A stretch of DNA of 15,924 nt from RGIG8748 sp045539515 (GCA_045539515.1 JAZQFN010000016.1:1-15924), one strand, 5' to 3'; shown: positions 1 through 7,310, counted from the first letter of the stretch. The notes: a model not told the origin generated them from the sequence alone. Numbers and translations are program-made.

Positions 1-72
1 CATACAGGAATAACAAAAGAAAATTTTTCTGAGTTCTTCCGCGAACACGTACTGGCTGCTTTGAAAAACTGA
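1..72 (+). CDS. C-terminal tail of an unidentified protein (cut by window edge)
   Basis: An open frame runs from the first base to a TGA at 70-72 and gives a 23-residue tail ending EHVLAALKN. The next gene starts 16 bases later, and its ribosome binding site (AAAGGA, 72-77) touches this stop, so the two are very probably co-transcribed. In related clostridial hydrogenase clusters this position can hold NuoE-like, anti-sigma-like ATPase or PHP-domain genes. The tail is too short to choose between these, and I do not recognise it. Confidence 0.6.
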   Translation, partial: HTGITKENFSEFFREHVLAALKN

Positions 73-87
73 AAGGAATAATGTAGT

Positions 88-1767
88 ATGCCCAATTGTT
101 TAACTTTAAAGAAATCGAACTGTAAAAACTGTTATAAATGTATTCGCCATTGTCCTGTTAAAGCTATCCGTTTTTCGGGCAATCAGGCACATATCATAGG
201 AAACGAATGTATTCTTTGCGGTCAGTGCTTCGTTGTTTGTCCGCAGAATGCAAAGCAAATCGTAGATGAAAGCGAAAAAGTAAAGGTGCTCCTGCAAGGC
301 GACGAGCCCGTTATCGTGAGCCTCGCCCCCTCTTTCGTTGCAAATTATGAAGGTGTTGGAATTGATGCAATGAGGGAAGCGCTGATAGCATTAGGCTTTG
401 CAGACGTAGAAGAAACTGCAGTAGGTGCAACAATAGTAAAAAATGAATATGAACGTATTCTGTCAGAAGACAAGAAAGATATTGTTATCTCCTCCTGTTG
501 TCATTCTATTAACCTTCTCATACAGAAATATTTCCCGCGTGAGCTTGAATATCTTGCTGATGTAGTTTCTCCAATGCAGGCGCATTGTCTGGATATAAAG
601 AGACGTATACCAAAAGCCAAAACAGTATTCATAGGCCCGTGCGTTGCTAAAAAAGACGAGGCTGAACACTATGAAGGAATAGTTGATGCCGTATTAACCT
701 TTGAAGATTTAACAGAATGGTTAAATACTGAGAAAATTGAACTGAAACAGGAAATTTTCACAAAAGAAGAAAGCCGCGCCCGTTTTTTCCCGACAACGGG
801 CGGTGTGCTCAAAACCATGGCACAAAATGCTCCCGGCTATACATATCTTGCTTTAGACGGCATAGATAACTGCATTGCCGCACTACGTGATATCGAAAAC
901 GGCAAAATTCATAAATGCTTTATTGAAATGTCAGCTTGTGTAGGAAGCTGCATCGGCGGTCCTGTAATGGAAAATTATCATCGTACTTCTGCAGTAAAAG
1001 ACTACATCACAGTTTCCAACTATGCAGGTGAAAAAGATTTCGATGTGCTACAACCTAACTCGGTTGAATTAAGCAAACAGTTTGAATTTATTGAGCACAG
1101 ACTTCAGCAACCGTCAGAAACTGAAATTTTCAATGTGCTTCGTCAGATGGGTAAATTTAAACCTTCTGATGAACTCAACTGCGGCTCCTGCGGATACAAC
1201 ACTTGCCGTGAAAAGGCTATAGCAATCTGTCAGGGTAAGGCTGAAATATCCATGTGTCTGCCGTTCTTAAAGGATAAGGCTGAAAGCTTCTCTGATACAA
1301 TTGTAAAAAATACACCTAACGGTCTTATTGTTCTTAATGAGGAACTTGAGGTACAGCAGATAAATGACGCTGCAAGAAAAATAATGAATGTACGCTCAAG
1401 CACAGATATATTAGGTGATCAGGTTATTCGCATTATGGATCCTACAGACTTTATGGAAGTAAGAAATACAGGCAGAGATATTAGAAACAAGATGGTGTAT
1501 CTTCCTGAATACAAAAGATATGTTGAACAGTCAGTTATTTATGATAAAGATTCACATCTCTTGATAGGCATTATGCGTGATGTAACCGATGAACAGACAG
1601 AAAGAGAAAAGAAAGAAAGCATCAGCAGGCAGACTGTTGAGGTAGCAGATAAAGTTGTAGATAAGCAGATGCGTATTGTTCAGGAAATTGCATCTCTTCT
1701 CGGCGAAACTGCAGCAGAAACCAAAATTGCTCTTGCAAAGCTAAAGGAGTCGATACAGGATGAATGA
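88..1767 (+). CDS. [FeFe]-hydrogenase-like sensor: ferredoxin + H-cluster + Fe-S + PAS domains
   Basis: This 559-residue cytoplasmic protein opens with two 4Fe-4S ferredoxin motifs (C12, C15, C18, C22; C41, C44, C47, C51). An H-cluster domain follows with all three signature loops: L1 SSCCHS at 135-140, L2 GPCVAKKDE at 183-191 and L3 EMSACVGSCIGG at 280-291. The expected cluster cysteines C138, C185, C284 and C288 are present. Next comes a small Fe-S domain (C365, C368, C373, C390), then a PAS-like domain at about 395-500 and a helical tail. This is the layout of group C 'sensory' [FeFe]-hydrogenases, not of bulk H2-producing enzymes. No kinase, GGDEF or methyl-accepting domain follows the PAS, so output probably goes through a partner, most likely the phosphatase encoded next with an 8-base overlap. 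Oddities: His139 replaces the usual Pro of L1, and L2 has Gly where catalytic enzymes have Met. Start ATG 88 has AAAGGA 10 bases upstream. The domain call is firm; the sensory role is inferred. Confidence 0.88.
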   Translation: MPNCLTLKKSNCKNCYKCIRHCPVKAIRFSGNQAHIIGNECILCGQCFVVCPQNAKQIVDESEKVKVLLQGDEPVIVSLAPSFVANYEGVGIDAMREALIALGFADVEETAVGATIVKNEYERILSEDKKDIVISSCCHSINLLIQKYFPRELEYLADVVSPMQAHCLDIKRRIPKAKTVFIGPCVAKKDEAEHYEGIVDAVLTFEDLTEWLNTEKIELKQEIFTKEESRARFFPTTGGVLKTMAQNAPGYTYLALDGIDNCIAALRDIENGKIHKCFIEMSACVGSCIGGPVMENYHRTSAVKDYITVSNYAGEKDFDVLQPNSVELSKQFEFIEHRLQQPSETEIFNVLRQMGKFKPSDELNCGSCGYNTCREKAIAICQGKAEISMCLPFLKDKAESFSDTIVKNTPNGLIVLNEELEVQQINDAARKIMNVRSSTDILGDQVIRIMDPTDFMEVRNTGRDIRNKMVYLPEYKRYVEQSVIYDKDSHLLIGIMRDVTDEQTEREKKESISRQTVEVADKVVDKQMRIVQEIASLLGETAAETKIALAKLKESIQDE

Positions 1768-2932
1768 TTTATGTGCAGATATCGGCTGGAAGAGCATTAA
1801 CCATGCAGGAGAACAACTTTGCGGTGACCATGTTGAAATAGTTGAACAAAATGAAGACTCAACTGTTATCGTTCTTGCAGACGGTCTTGGAAGCGGAGTT
1901 AAGGCAAGTATCTTGTCTACTCTCACATCAAAGATAATATCCACGATGATGGCTGCCGGACTTCCGATAGAGGAATGTGTTTCAACAATTGCCGCAACAC
2001 TTCCTGTATGTTCGGTAAGAGGGGTTGCATATTCAACTTTCACCATAATGCATCTCATAAACAATGAAGCTGCAGAAATTATACAATATGACAATCCGCA
2101 GGTGATTGTACTTCGTGATAATGTGAACTATGATTATCCAAAGACCGAAATGAATATTGACGGTAAAAAGATTTATAAATCCGTTATCCGTCTGCAGGAA
2201 AATGATATTTTTATTGCAATGAGCGATGGCTGTCCTCATGCCGGTATCGGTATGGCATACAACTTCGGTTGGAAGAGGGAAGACATCATAGATTTTATGG
2301 AAACGATGTCTGTAGCCGGATTAACTGCAAAAAATTTGTCAACATTGCTCGTTGACGAATGTGATAAGCTGTACGGATATAAGCCCGGCGATGATGCAAC
2401 AGCGTGTATTGTAAAAATAAGAAAGCGCGAACCGATGAATATACTCTTTGGTCCTCCATCTAATCGTGATGATTGTGACAGAATGATGTCTCTGTTTTTC
2501 TCGAAGCAAGGCAAGCATATTATCTGTGGCGGAACAACATCATCAATCGCTGCAAAGTATTTGAGAAAACCTTTGCAGACAACTCTGAATTTTGAAAAAG
2601 CAGATGTGCCTCCGATCGCAAAGCTTGAAGGTGTTGATCTGGTAACAGAAGGCGTTATTACAATGAACAAGGTAATTGAATATGCAAAGGATTATCTTGG
2701 TAAAAACGAATTATATGAGCAATGGAATTACAAGCGTGATGGTGCTTCGCTGATATGTCAGCTCTTATTTGAAGAAGCAACCGATATAAATTTCTATGTA
2801 GGCAGAGCAATCAACCCGGCACATCAGAATCCTGATTTGCCGATAAATTTCAGTATTAAGATGAATCTGGTTGAAGAACTTTCAAAAAGTCTTAAGGAAA
2901 TGGGTAAAAGAATTAAAGTAAGTTATTTTTAA
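1760..2932 (+). CDS. SpoIIE-family PP2C-type protein phosphatase
   Basis: This is a 390-residue soluble protein. The N-terminal ~220 residues form a PP2C/SpoIIE phosphatase domain with its metal-binding acidic motifs: ADGLGSG (D41), MSDG (D156) and GDDAT (D211, D212). Such enzymes remove phosphate from Ser/Thr residues, often on anti-sigma-factor antagonists. Residues ~225-390 form a C-terminal region, including GGTTSS at 257-262, which I cannot assign to a known fold. The start ATG 1760 overlaps the end of the hydrogenase-like sensor gene by 8 bases and has AAAGGAG at 1743-1749, so translation is probably coupled. A phosphatase next to a PAS-linked H-cluster protein is a recurring clostridial arrangement, which supports a sensor-to-phosphatase relay. 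The phosphoprotein target is unknown and no matching kinase lies in the window. Confidence 0.88.
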   Translation: MNDLCADIGWKSINHAGEQLCGDHVEIVEQNEDSTVIVLADGLGSGVKASILSTLTSKIISTMMAAGLPIEECVSTIAATLPVCSVRGVAYSTFTIMHLINNEAAEIIQYDNPQVIVLRDNVNYDYPKTEMNIDGKKIYKSVIRLQENDIFIAMSDGCPHAGIGMAYNFGWKREDIIDFMETMSVAGLTAKNLSTLLVDECDKLYGYKPGDDATACIVKIRKREPMNILFGPPSNRDDCDRMMSLFFSKQGKHIICGGTTSSIAAKYLRKPLQTTLNFEKADVPPIAKLEGVDLVTEGVITMNKVIEYAKDYLGKNELYEQWNYKRDGASLICQLLFEEATDINFYVGRAINPAHQNPDLPINFSIKMNLVEELSKSLKEMGKRIKVSYF

Positions 2933-2944
2933 GGAGAGTGAATT

Positions 2945-4366
2945 ATGAGAAAGTTTGATACAAAGGTACAGCATTTAAAATATAAAGTGCTTCGTGAAGT
3001 GGCAAGACAGGCTTGGAATGACACTCTTCTTGACAATATACTTGAAATACCCAAGAAAATTGTACCCGGCAAGACATCAACAATGCGTTGCTGCGTTTAC
3101 AAGGAGCGTGCAATCCTCGGAGAACGTGTTAAAATTGCCATGGGTGGAGATAAGGAAAATCCAAATGTAATTGAGGTAATCGAAATTGCATGTGATGAGT
3201 GTCCCGCAGCAGGCTTTGAAGTAACAGATTCCTGCAGAGGGTGCCTTGCACACAGATGTGAAGATGTGTGTAAAAGGGGAGCAATTTCCTTTGACCACAA
3301 CCACGTAGCTCATATTGATAAATCAAAGTGCATTGAGTGCGGACAATGTGCAAAGGTTTGCCCGTATTCGGCAATCGTAAACCGTAAGCGTCCGTGTCAG
3401 AATGCTTGTAAGATTAAAGCAATTTCTATAAACGAGGAAAATGCTGCAGCAATAGATAACAGCAAGTGTACTGCATGTGGAGCTTGTGTATATCAGTGTC
3501 CCTTTGGTGCTATTATGGATAAGTCATATATTCTGAATGTTATTGACCTGATTAAGAAGAGCGAAGACAATCAGAAGTATAAAGTATACGCTATAGTTGC
3601 ACCTTCAATCTCCAGTCAGTTTACGTATGCAAAACTCGGACAGGTAATCAAAGGGCTTAAAGAACTTGGTTTCTATACGGTAATTGAAGCAGCACTTGGT
3701 GCGGATATGGTTGCACAATCTGAATCAAAGGAACTTGCAGAAAAAGGACTTTTGACAAGCTCATGCTGTCCTGCTTTTGTTTCCTATGTAAAATCAGCGT
3801 TCCCTGATTTGGTTAAATATATTTCTCACAATCTTTCACCGATGGCAACGCTTGCAAAGTATATCAAGGAAACAGATGCAAACTCAAGGGTTGTGTTTAT
3901 TGGACCGTGTACAGCTAAAAAGGCTGAAGCACAGCTTGAAGATGTAAAGCCTTATGTAGATGCTGTTATGACTTTTGAAGAGCTTCAGGCTCTCTATGAC
4001 AGCAAAGATATTGATATAACAACGCTTGATGAAGATGTGCTTGATAATGCTTCGTACTTCGGCAGAATCTTTGCGCGTTCCGGGGGGCTTTCAGATGCGG
4101 TAGCACAGGGATTAAAGGAACAGGAAATCGATTTTGATTTGAAAGCGATTCCTTGTGACGGAATAGAAGCTTGTAAGATGGCACTTCTTAAACTAAGCAA
4201 AGGTGTGCTTGATGCGAACTTTATTGAAGGTATGGCATGTGTCGGCGGATGTATCGGCGGTGCAGGATGCCTGACTCATGGTGAGAAAAATAAATCTGAA
4301 GTTGATAAGTATGGCAGAGAAGCTTTGGAAAAAACTATAACCGATGCCGTATCTATCTTAAAATAA
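2945..4366 (+). CDS. Monomeric [FeFe]-hydrogenase, group B type
   Basis: This 473-residue protein should catalyse reversible 2H+ + 2e- to H2 at an H-cluster in the cytoplasm. The N-terminal ~200 residues are rich in cysteine. They include two 4Fe-4S motifs (C129, C132, C135, C139 and C175, C178, C181, C185) and further cysteines (C83, C86, C97, C100, C105, C109, C151, C155) that could bind more clusters. The H-cluster loops are complete: L1 TSSCCPAF at 271-278, L2 GPCTAKKAE at 320-328 and L3 EGMACVGGCIGG at 428-439. Cluster ligands would be C275, C322, C431 and C435, with C274 as the proton-relay cysteine. The cysteine-rich N-terminus and Gly in L2 fit the poorly characterised group B enzymes better than group A. 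Its ribosome binding site AAGGAG (2931-2936) overlaps the stop of the phosphatase gene. Maturation genes (hydE, hydF, hydG) are not in the window. The physiological electron partner is unknown; ferredoxin or the downstream rubredoxin are candidates. Confidence 0.9.
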   Translation: MRKFDTKVQHLKYKVLREVARQAWNDTLLDNILEIPKKIVPGKTSTMRCCVYKERAILGERVKIAMGGDKENPNVIEVIEIACDECPAAGFEVTDSCRGCLAHRCEDVCKRGAISFDHNHVAHIDKSKCIECGQCAKVCPYSAIVNRKRPCQNACKIKAISINEENAAAIDNSKCTACGACVYQCPFGAIMDKSYILNVIDLIKKSEDNQKYKVYAIVAPSISSQFTYAKLGQVIKGLKELGFYTVIEAALGADMVAQSESKELAEKGLLTSSCCPAFVSYVKSAFPDLVKYISHNLSPMATLAKYIKETDANSRVVFIGPCTAKKAEAQLEDVKPYVDAVMTFEELQALYDSKDIDITTLDEDVLDNASYFGRIFARSGGLSDAVAQGLKEQEIDFDLKAIPCDGIEACKMALLKLSKGVLDANFIEGMACVGGCIGGAGCLTHGEKNKSEVDKYGREALEKTITDAVSILK

Positions 4367-4395
4367 TTGTATAAAATATATCGAAGGTGAATTTA

Positions 4396-4554
4396 ATGGC
4401 TAAATATGCATGTGATGTATGCGGATGGGAATACGATGAAGAGCAGGGTGCACCTGATCTTGGAATCGAACCCGGAACAAAATTCGAAGATCTTCCTGAT
4501 GATTTTGAATGCCCATTGTGCTTTGTAGGTAAGGACAGTTTCAGCGAAGCATAA
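4396..4554 (+). CDS. Rubredoxin
   Basis: A 52-residue protein starts at ATG 4396 with GAAGGTGA at 4383-4390. It has the two rubredoxin knuckles: CDVCG (C6, C9) and CPLC (C39, C42), which bind one iron for single-electron transfer. It also has the typical WEYDEEQG and PGTKFEDLPDDFECP segments, and a normal family length. One oddity is Phe43 after the second CxxC, where most rubredoxins have Gly. The gene starts 29 bases after the hydrogenase stop and precedes the operon terminator, so it is the last gene of the hydrogenase operon. It may carry electrons to or from the hydrogenase, or to an oxygen- or peroxide-reducing partner encoded elsewhere. Confidence 0.95.
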   Translation: MAKYACDVCGWEYDEEQGAPDLGIEPGTKFEDLPDDFECPLCFVGKDSFSEA

Positions 4555-4683
4555 GTATATTGACTGAAAGTTAATTATGTAGTGAAATTATTATAGGTGT
4601 AAAATTATAGGGAAATTTAATTATGAATCAGCTTTTTGGTGAAGATAATATATAGTAGCTTACAAAATGTTGTAAGATAAAAA

Positions 4684-4724
4684 ACATCCCGAAGGTTTAT
4701 ATTTATCCTTCGGGATGTCTTTTT
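4684..4724 (+). terminator. Intrinsic terminator of the hydrogenase operon
   Basis: A perfect 12-base stem (ACATCCCGAAGG at 4684-4695 with its complement at 4707-4718) encloses an 11-base loop and is followed by CTTTTT. The left flank is A-rich, so the hairpin could also stop transcription arriving from the right. It lies 130 bases after the rubredoxin stop. The stretch 4555-4683 holds nothing else I can support. Confidence 0.9.
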
Positions 4725-4753
4725 ATGTTATGTTGCTTTATTTACTTTAAATT

Positions 4754-4832
4754 TGTCATTCCAAAGGAAGTGAAGAATCTTCTTTAAAATGAAGATTCTT
4801 CGACTTCGCCTGCGGCTTCGCTCAGAATGACA
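4754..4832. repeat. 79-base palindromic intergenic repeat, copy 1
   Basis: The element begins TGTCATTC and ends GAATGACA. Its two arms pair imperfectly around an inner hairpin (GAAGAATCTTC.. with GAAGATTCTTC). It is the same length as the core of copy 2 at 6023-6101 and shares most of its sequence. This is the style of short, non-coding, MITE- or REP-like repeat scattered through many Clostridia and Bacteroidetes genomes. It encodes no protein. Confidence 0.85.
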
Positions 4833-4864
4833 TAATTTATAATTTATTCGTTTTTAGTTTTGCC

Positions 4865-4897
4865 TTTTTGAGGTCTGGACTTTTTTACGTCCCATCC
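4865..4897. repeat. Direct repeat, left copy (33 bases)
   Basis: The sequence runs from TTTTTGAGGTCTGGAC to ACGTCCCATCC. It recurs at 5093-5126 with one extra T and one A-to-G change. Together the copies bracket a 195-base AT-rich stretch that contains the inverted-repeat structure at 4927-5007. Immediately after this copy is a short hairpin (TCCCT-CAA-AGGGA, 4895-4907). Confidence 0.85.
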
Positions 4898-4926
4898 CTC
4901 AAAGGGACAGGAAAAAAAGATTCAGA

Positions 4927-5007
4927 ATAAACAAACTGAGCCCAAGCGAAGCGCAGGGGGTAGCCCGAAGGCATACAAAGGTACGTCGAGCGGTGAAGTT
5001 TGTTTAT
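4927..5007 (-). other. Structured non-coding element (81-base inverted-repeat hairpin)
   Basis: An exact 11-base inverted repeat (ATAAACAAACT at 4927-4937, complement at 4997-5007) closes an 81-base segment that is distinctly GC-richer than its surroundings. On the minus strand the interior contains GCC-TTCG-GGC (4963-4972), a C(UUCG)G tetraloop. That makes a folded RNA more plausible on this strand. It lies downstream of the minus-strand isomerase gene, so it would be part of that transcript's 3' region if transcription runs through. A short minus-strand open frame crosses it but has no supporting features. Confidence 0.5.
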
Positions 5008-5092
5008 ATCAAAAAACAATATAATTTTAGAAAAAATCATTTTTGATTTTTTCAACCTTAAAATAATCAATTGAATTATATAAGTTATTTGT

Positions 5093-5126
5093 TTTTTGAG
5101 GTCTGGACTTTTTTTACGTCCCGTCC
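5093..5126. repeat. Direct repeat, right copy (34 bases)
   Basis: Near-identical to 4865-4897. It ends one base before the stop codon of the minus-strand isomerase gene. Within each copy GGTCTGGAC and the GTCCC-TCC end can pair as an imperfect stem (7 of 9 in this copy). There is no clean U-run on the minus strand, so I do not call it a terminator. Confidence 0.85.
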
Positions 5127-5127
5127 A

Positions 5128-5967
5128 TTAATAGCCTAAAGACTTAAGATAATCTATACTGTCCTTTGCATCTTCAAGGCTGTTCTTTTCTGTTACATGA
5201 CCGTCCTGTTCAACGATTATGTACTTAATCTTTGTATCTTCAGCAGCCTTCATAATGCCGGGGATATCCTGTCTGCCGTAGCCTACAGCACGGAATTCAA
5301 AACCGTCGGATTCCTTATCTCTCTTTTCGGTTTCATTTTCGTTACCGCTGTCATCAATGAGAGCATATACAGGGCCTGCAGCAAGGTTCTTGCATACAAA
5401 GTCTTTTACGTGGAGAACTTCTTCCACATCGCCGTACTTCTTAACGTATTCGATGGGGTCATTGCCTGCATAGTGTACCCAGCAAAGGTCAAGTTCGGGG
5501 CAAAGGAGTTCGGAGGGAACATCTTTGTAGAGAGCGTTAAGTACGCAGTCGTCGCCTCTCTTTACATAGAATTCAAAGTCGTGGTTGTGGTAAAGGAGCT
5601 GAATTCCGTTGTCCTTTAAGAGCTTACCTACTTCTTTGATTTCGCCGATCATTTTGTCGTATTCCTTTTCCCATGTTTCGGGAGCAACCCAGGGAATAGC
5701 AGAGTACTTAACACCAAGTGTCTTTAAGTATTCCACGTTTTTTTGGGGTTCTTCCAAAAATACATTGTGTGTCTGATGAACAGAAATGGGTATGAGGTTG
5801 TACTTTTCGCAAAGAGCCTTAACTTCTTCTGCTGTTTTGCCGAAGTAGCCTGCAAATTCTACACATTCGTAACCCATTTCGGATACTGCTTTAAGAGTAG
5901 CTTCCATGTCCTGCTCCATAAAATCTCTTACGGAGTAGAGCTGAAGACCTAATTTAAATCTTGACAT
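5128..5967 (-). CDS. Sugar phosphate isomerase/epimerase family protein (xylose isomerase-like TIM barrel)
   Basis: This 279-residue cytoplasmic protein belongs to the AP-endonuclease-2/xylose isomerase-like superfamily (relatives include IolE and YcjR), whose members isomerise, epimerise or dehydrate sugars with a divalent metal. Visible motifs are LGLQLYSVRD near the start, YHNHDFEF (126-133), ELDLCWVHYAG (158-168), LHVKDF (185-190), VGYG (228-231) and VEQDG (252-256). Likely metal ligands are E132, D160, H186 and E253. A low-complexity charged insert lies at about 205-222. Start ATG 5967 has AAAGGAAG about 10 bases upstream. It lies 176 bases downstream of the Gfo/Idh/MocA gene on the same strand with no promoter seen between them, so they probably form one operon interrupted by a palindromic repeat. 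The exact substrate is unknown; a keto-sugar product of the neighbouring dehydrogenase is the natural guess. Confidence 0.85.
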   Translation of the reverse strand: MSRFKLGLQLYSVRDFMEQDMEATLKAVSEMGYECVEFAGYFGKTAEEVKALCEKYNLIPISVHQTHNVFLEEPQKNVEYLKTLGVKYSAIPWVAPETWEKEYDKMIGEIKEVGKLLKDNGIQLLYHNHDFEFYVKRGDDCVLNALYKDVPSELLCPELDLCWVHYAGNDPIEYVKKYGDVEEVLHVKDFVCKNLAAGPVYALIDDSGNENETEKRDKESDGFEFRAVGYGRQDIPGIMKAAEDTKIKYIIVEQDGHVTEKNSLEDAKDSIDYLKSLGY

Positions 5968-6000
5968 AATATGTACACTTCCTTTTATTTATAATTAAGT

Positions 6001-6128
6001 AATGCCATTAAATTAATCGTTATGTCATTCTGAACGTAGTGAAGAATCTCCTTTGAAATGAAGATTCTTCGACTTCGCCTATAGCTACGCTCAGAATGAC
6101 ATTTTTTATTACGTTAATTTAATGACAT
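6001..6128. repeat. Palindromic intergenic repeat, copy 2, with extended outer arms
   Basis: The core at 6023-6101 is 79 bases, matching copy 1 (4754-4832). The outer flanks also pair: AATGCCATTAAATTAA (6001-6016) complements the right flank ending at 6128 with one mismatch, so about 128 bases can fold into one long interrupted hairpin. It sits between two genes of one probable minus-strand operon. There it could affect mRNA processing or the relative expression of the two genes. Confidence 0.8.
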
Positions 6129-6143
6129 TTTAAAACAGTTGAA

Positions 6144-7310
6144 TTAGATTTCGGGAATCTCAACTACGAGTTCCTTGCCTTCCTTGGAAGACTTAACAAT
6201 GTGGTCGATAATAGCCTGGTTGTAAAGAATCTGAGAAGAGGGAATAGGAGCTGTGCCGTTTGTATGGATAGCATCCAGGAAGGAGCGTACCTTGTGGTAG
6301 AAGCAGTCAACTCTTTCGCCGCCGGTTCTGGGAATTGTGGTTTCAACAAGGCTTGTGCCAACTGTGTGGTAGAGAGTCATGTCGCCGCCGATTGTACCGT
6401 TCCAGCATTCTGTAGCAGGAATTCTTAAACCACCTTCGGAACCTAAGATAATTGTGTCGCAGGGGGAATCAATGTGCTCAGCCCATGCAATTCTAAAGTC
6501 GAGGATAATGCCGCCTTCGAGTCTTACGAAAGCTGCTGCAAAATCGTCAACTGCAAAGATGTCTGCATATTCGGGATGACCTGCTTTTACATAACCGGAG
6601 TAGTTGGGGTTCTTACCGGAGAAGTCGGATGTGTAACCTGTAACTGTAAGGGGCTTGGGATAGCCAACAGCGTTAAGAACCATATCGAGGGAGTAACATC
6701 CGATGTCACCCATAGCACCGATAACGCCTGTATCCTTCTGAATAAAGGTTGTGCCGTAGGGGAAGGGGATACCCTGTCTTCTTCCGCCGCCTGTCTGGAT
6801 GTAGTAAATCTTACCGAGAACGCCGGACTGAACTACTTCCTTAACAAGCTTCATATCATTGTCAAATCTGGGCTGGAAACCGATAGAGAGGATTTTGCCG
6901 CTCTTCTTTTCTGCCTTCATGATTGCTACAGCTTCTTCTGTTGTTACACACATAGGCTTTTCCAAAAGTACGTTAACGCCGTTGTTTAATGCGTTAATGG
7001 CACATTCAGCATGTGTAGCATTATATGTACAAACGGAAACCGCATCAAGGTTTTCCTTTGCATACATTTCAAGGTCGTTTTCGTAGCAGTGTACACCTTC
7101 AACGCCCCATGTCTTAAAGAACTTTTCAGCCTTACCGGGGATAATGTCACAGCCTGCAACAATCTCAACATCTTCCATTTCCTTATACTTCTGGATGTGA
7201 GCTTCTGCAATCCAACCTGTACCTACAATACCAACTCTTAATTTCTTGCTTCTGTCTACGACAGCTTCGCCTTTAGCGACGTCTTTAAATGCGTCAAGAA
7301 CATTTGCCAT
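6144..7310 (-). CDS. Gfo/Idh/MocA family NAD(P)-dependent oxidoreductase
   Basis: This is a 388-residue cytoplasmic dehydrogenase. The N-terminal Rossmann domain carries GIVGTGWIAEAH (27-38) for dinucleotide binding, and EKP (117-119) supplies the usual catalytic lysine K118. The second domain has GDIGCYSLD (201-209), so Tyr206 occupies the place where most relatives have the catalytic His. A Tyr here is also known from the glucose-fructose oxidoreductase branch. The family oxidises hydroxyls of sugars, inositols or glycosides to ketones or lactones. Start ATG 7310 has AAGGAGG (7320-7326) at good spacing, giving an extra ~22-residue N-terminal segment before the Rossmann fold. It is the first gene of the operon with the downstream isomerase, behind a strong promoter and a LacI-type operator. 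Substrate unknown. Confidence 0.9.
   Translation of the reverse strand: MANVLDAFKDVAKGEAVVDRSKKLRVGIVGTGWIAEAHIQKYKEMEDVEIVAGCDIIPGKAEKFFKTWGVEGVHCYENDLEMYAKENLDAVSVCTYNATHAECAINALNNGVNVLLEKPMCVTTEEAVAIMKAEKKSGKILSIGFQPRFDNDMKLVKEVVQSGVLGKIYYIQTGGGRRQGIPFPYGTTFIQKDTGVIGAMGDIGCYSLDMVLNAVGYPKPLTVTGYTSDFSGKNPNYSGYVKAGHPEYADIFAVDDFAAAFVRLEGGIILDFRIAWAEHIDSPCDTIILGSEGGLRIPATECWNGTIGGDMTLYHTVGTSLVETTIPRTGGERVDCFYHKVRSFLDAIHTNGTAPIPSSQILYNQAIIDHIVKSSKEGKELVVEIPEI

Noticed and set aside
4623..4655. Mini-frame of 10 codons (MNQLFGEDNI) between rubredoxin and the terminator
   Set aside because: It is too short and lacks a convincing ribosome binding site. It could be a gene remnant but cannot be supported.
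4885..5070. 61-residue minus-strand open frame across the inverted-repeat element
   Set aside because: It has no ribosome binding site, runs through the exact inverted repeat and AT-rich sequence, and its composition follows the repeat. A non-coding element explains it better.
5093..5126. Intrinsic terminator for the minus-strand isomerase gene
   Set aside because: The stem is imperfect (7 of 9 pairs) and is followed on the minus strand by an A-rich, not U-rich, tract.
5197..5619. 140-residue plus-strand open frame opposite the minus-strand isomerase
   Set aside because: It is the antisense of conserved TIM-barrel motifs, with no ribosome binding site and no recognisable domain.
4754..6128. 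Composite transposon bounded by the two 79-base repeats
   Set aside because: There is no transposase and no evident target-site duplication. One copy lies inside a probable operon, so independent insertions of a short repeat are simpler.
6474..6989. 171-residue plus-strand open frame opposite the minus-strand dehydrogenase
   Set aside because: The minus strand encodes a full Gfo/Idh/MocA protein with conserved motifs. The antisense frame is cysteine-rich shadow sequence with no domain or binding site.
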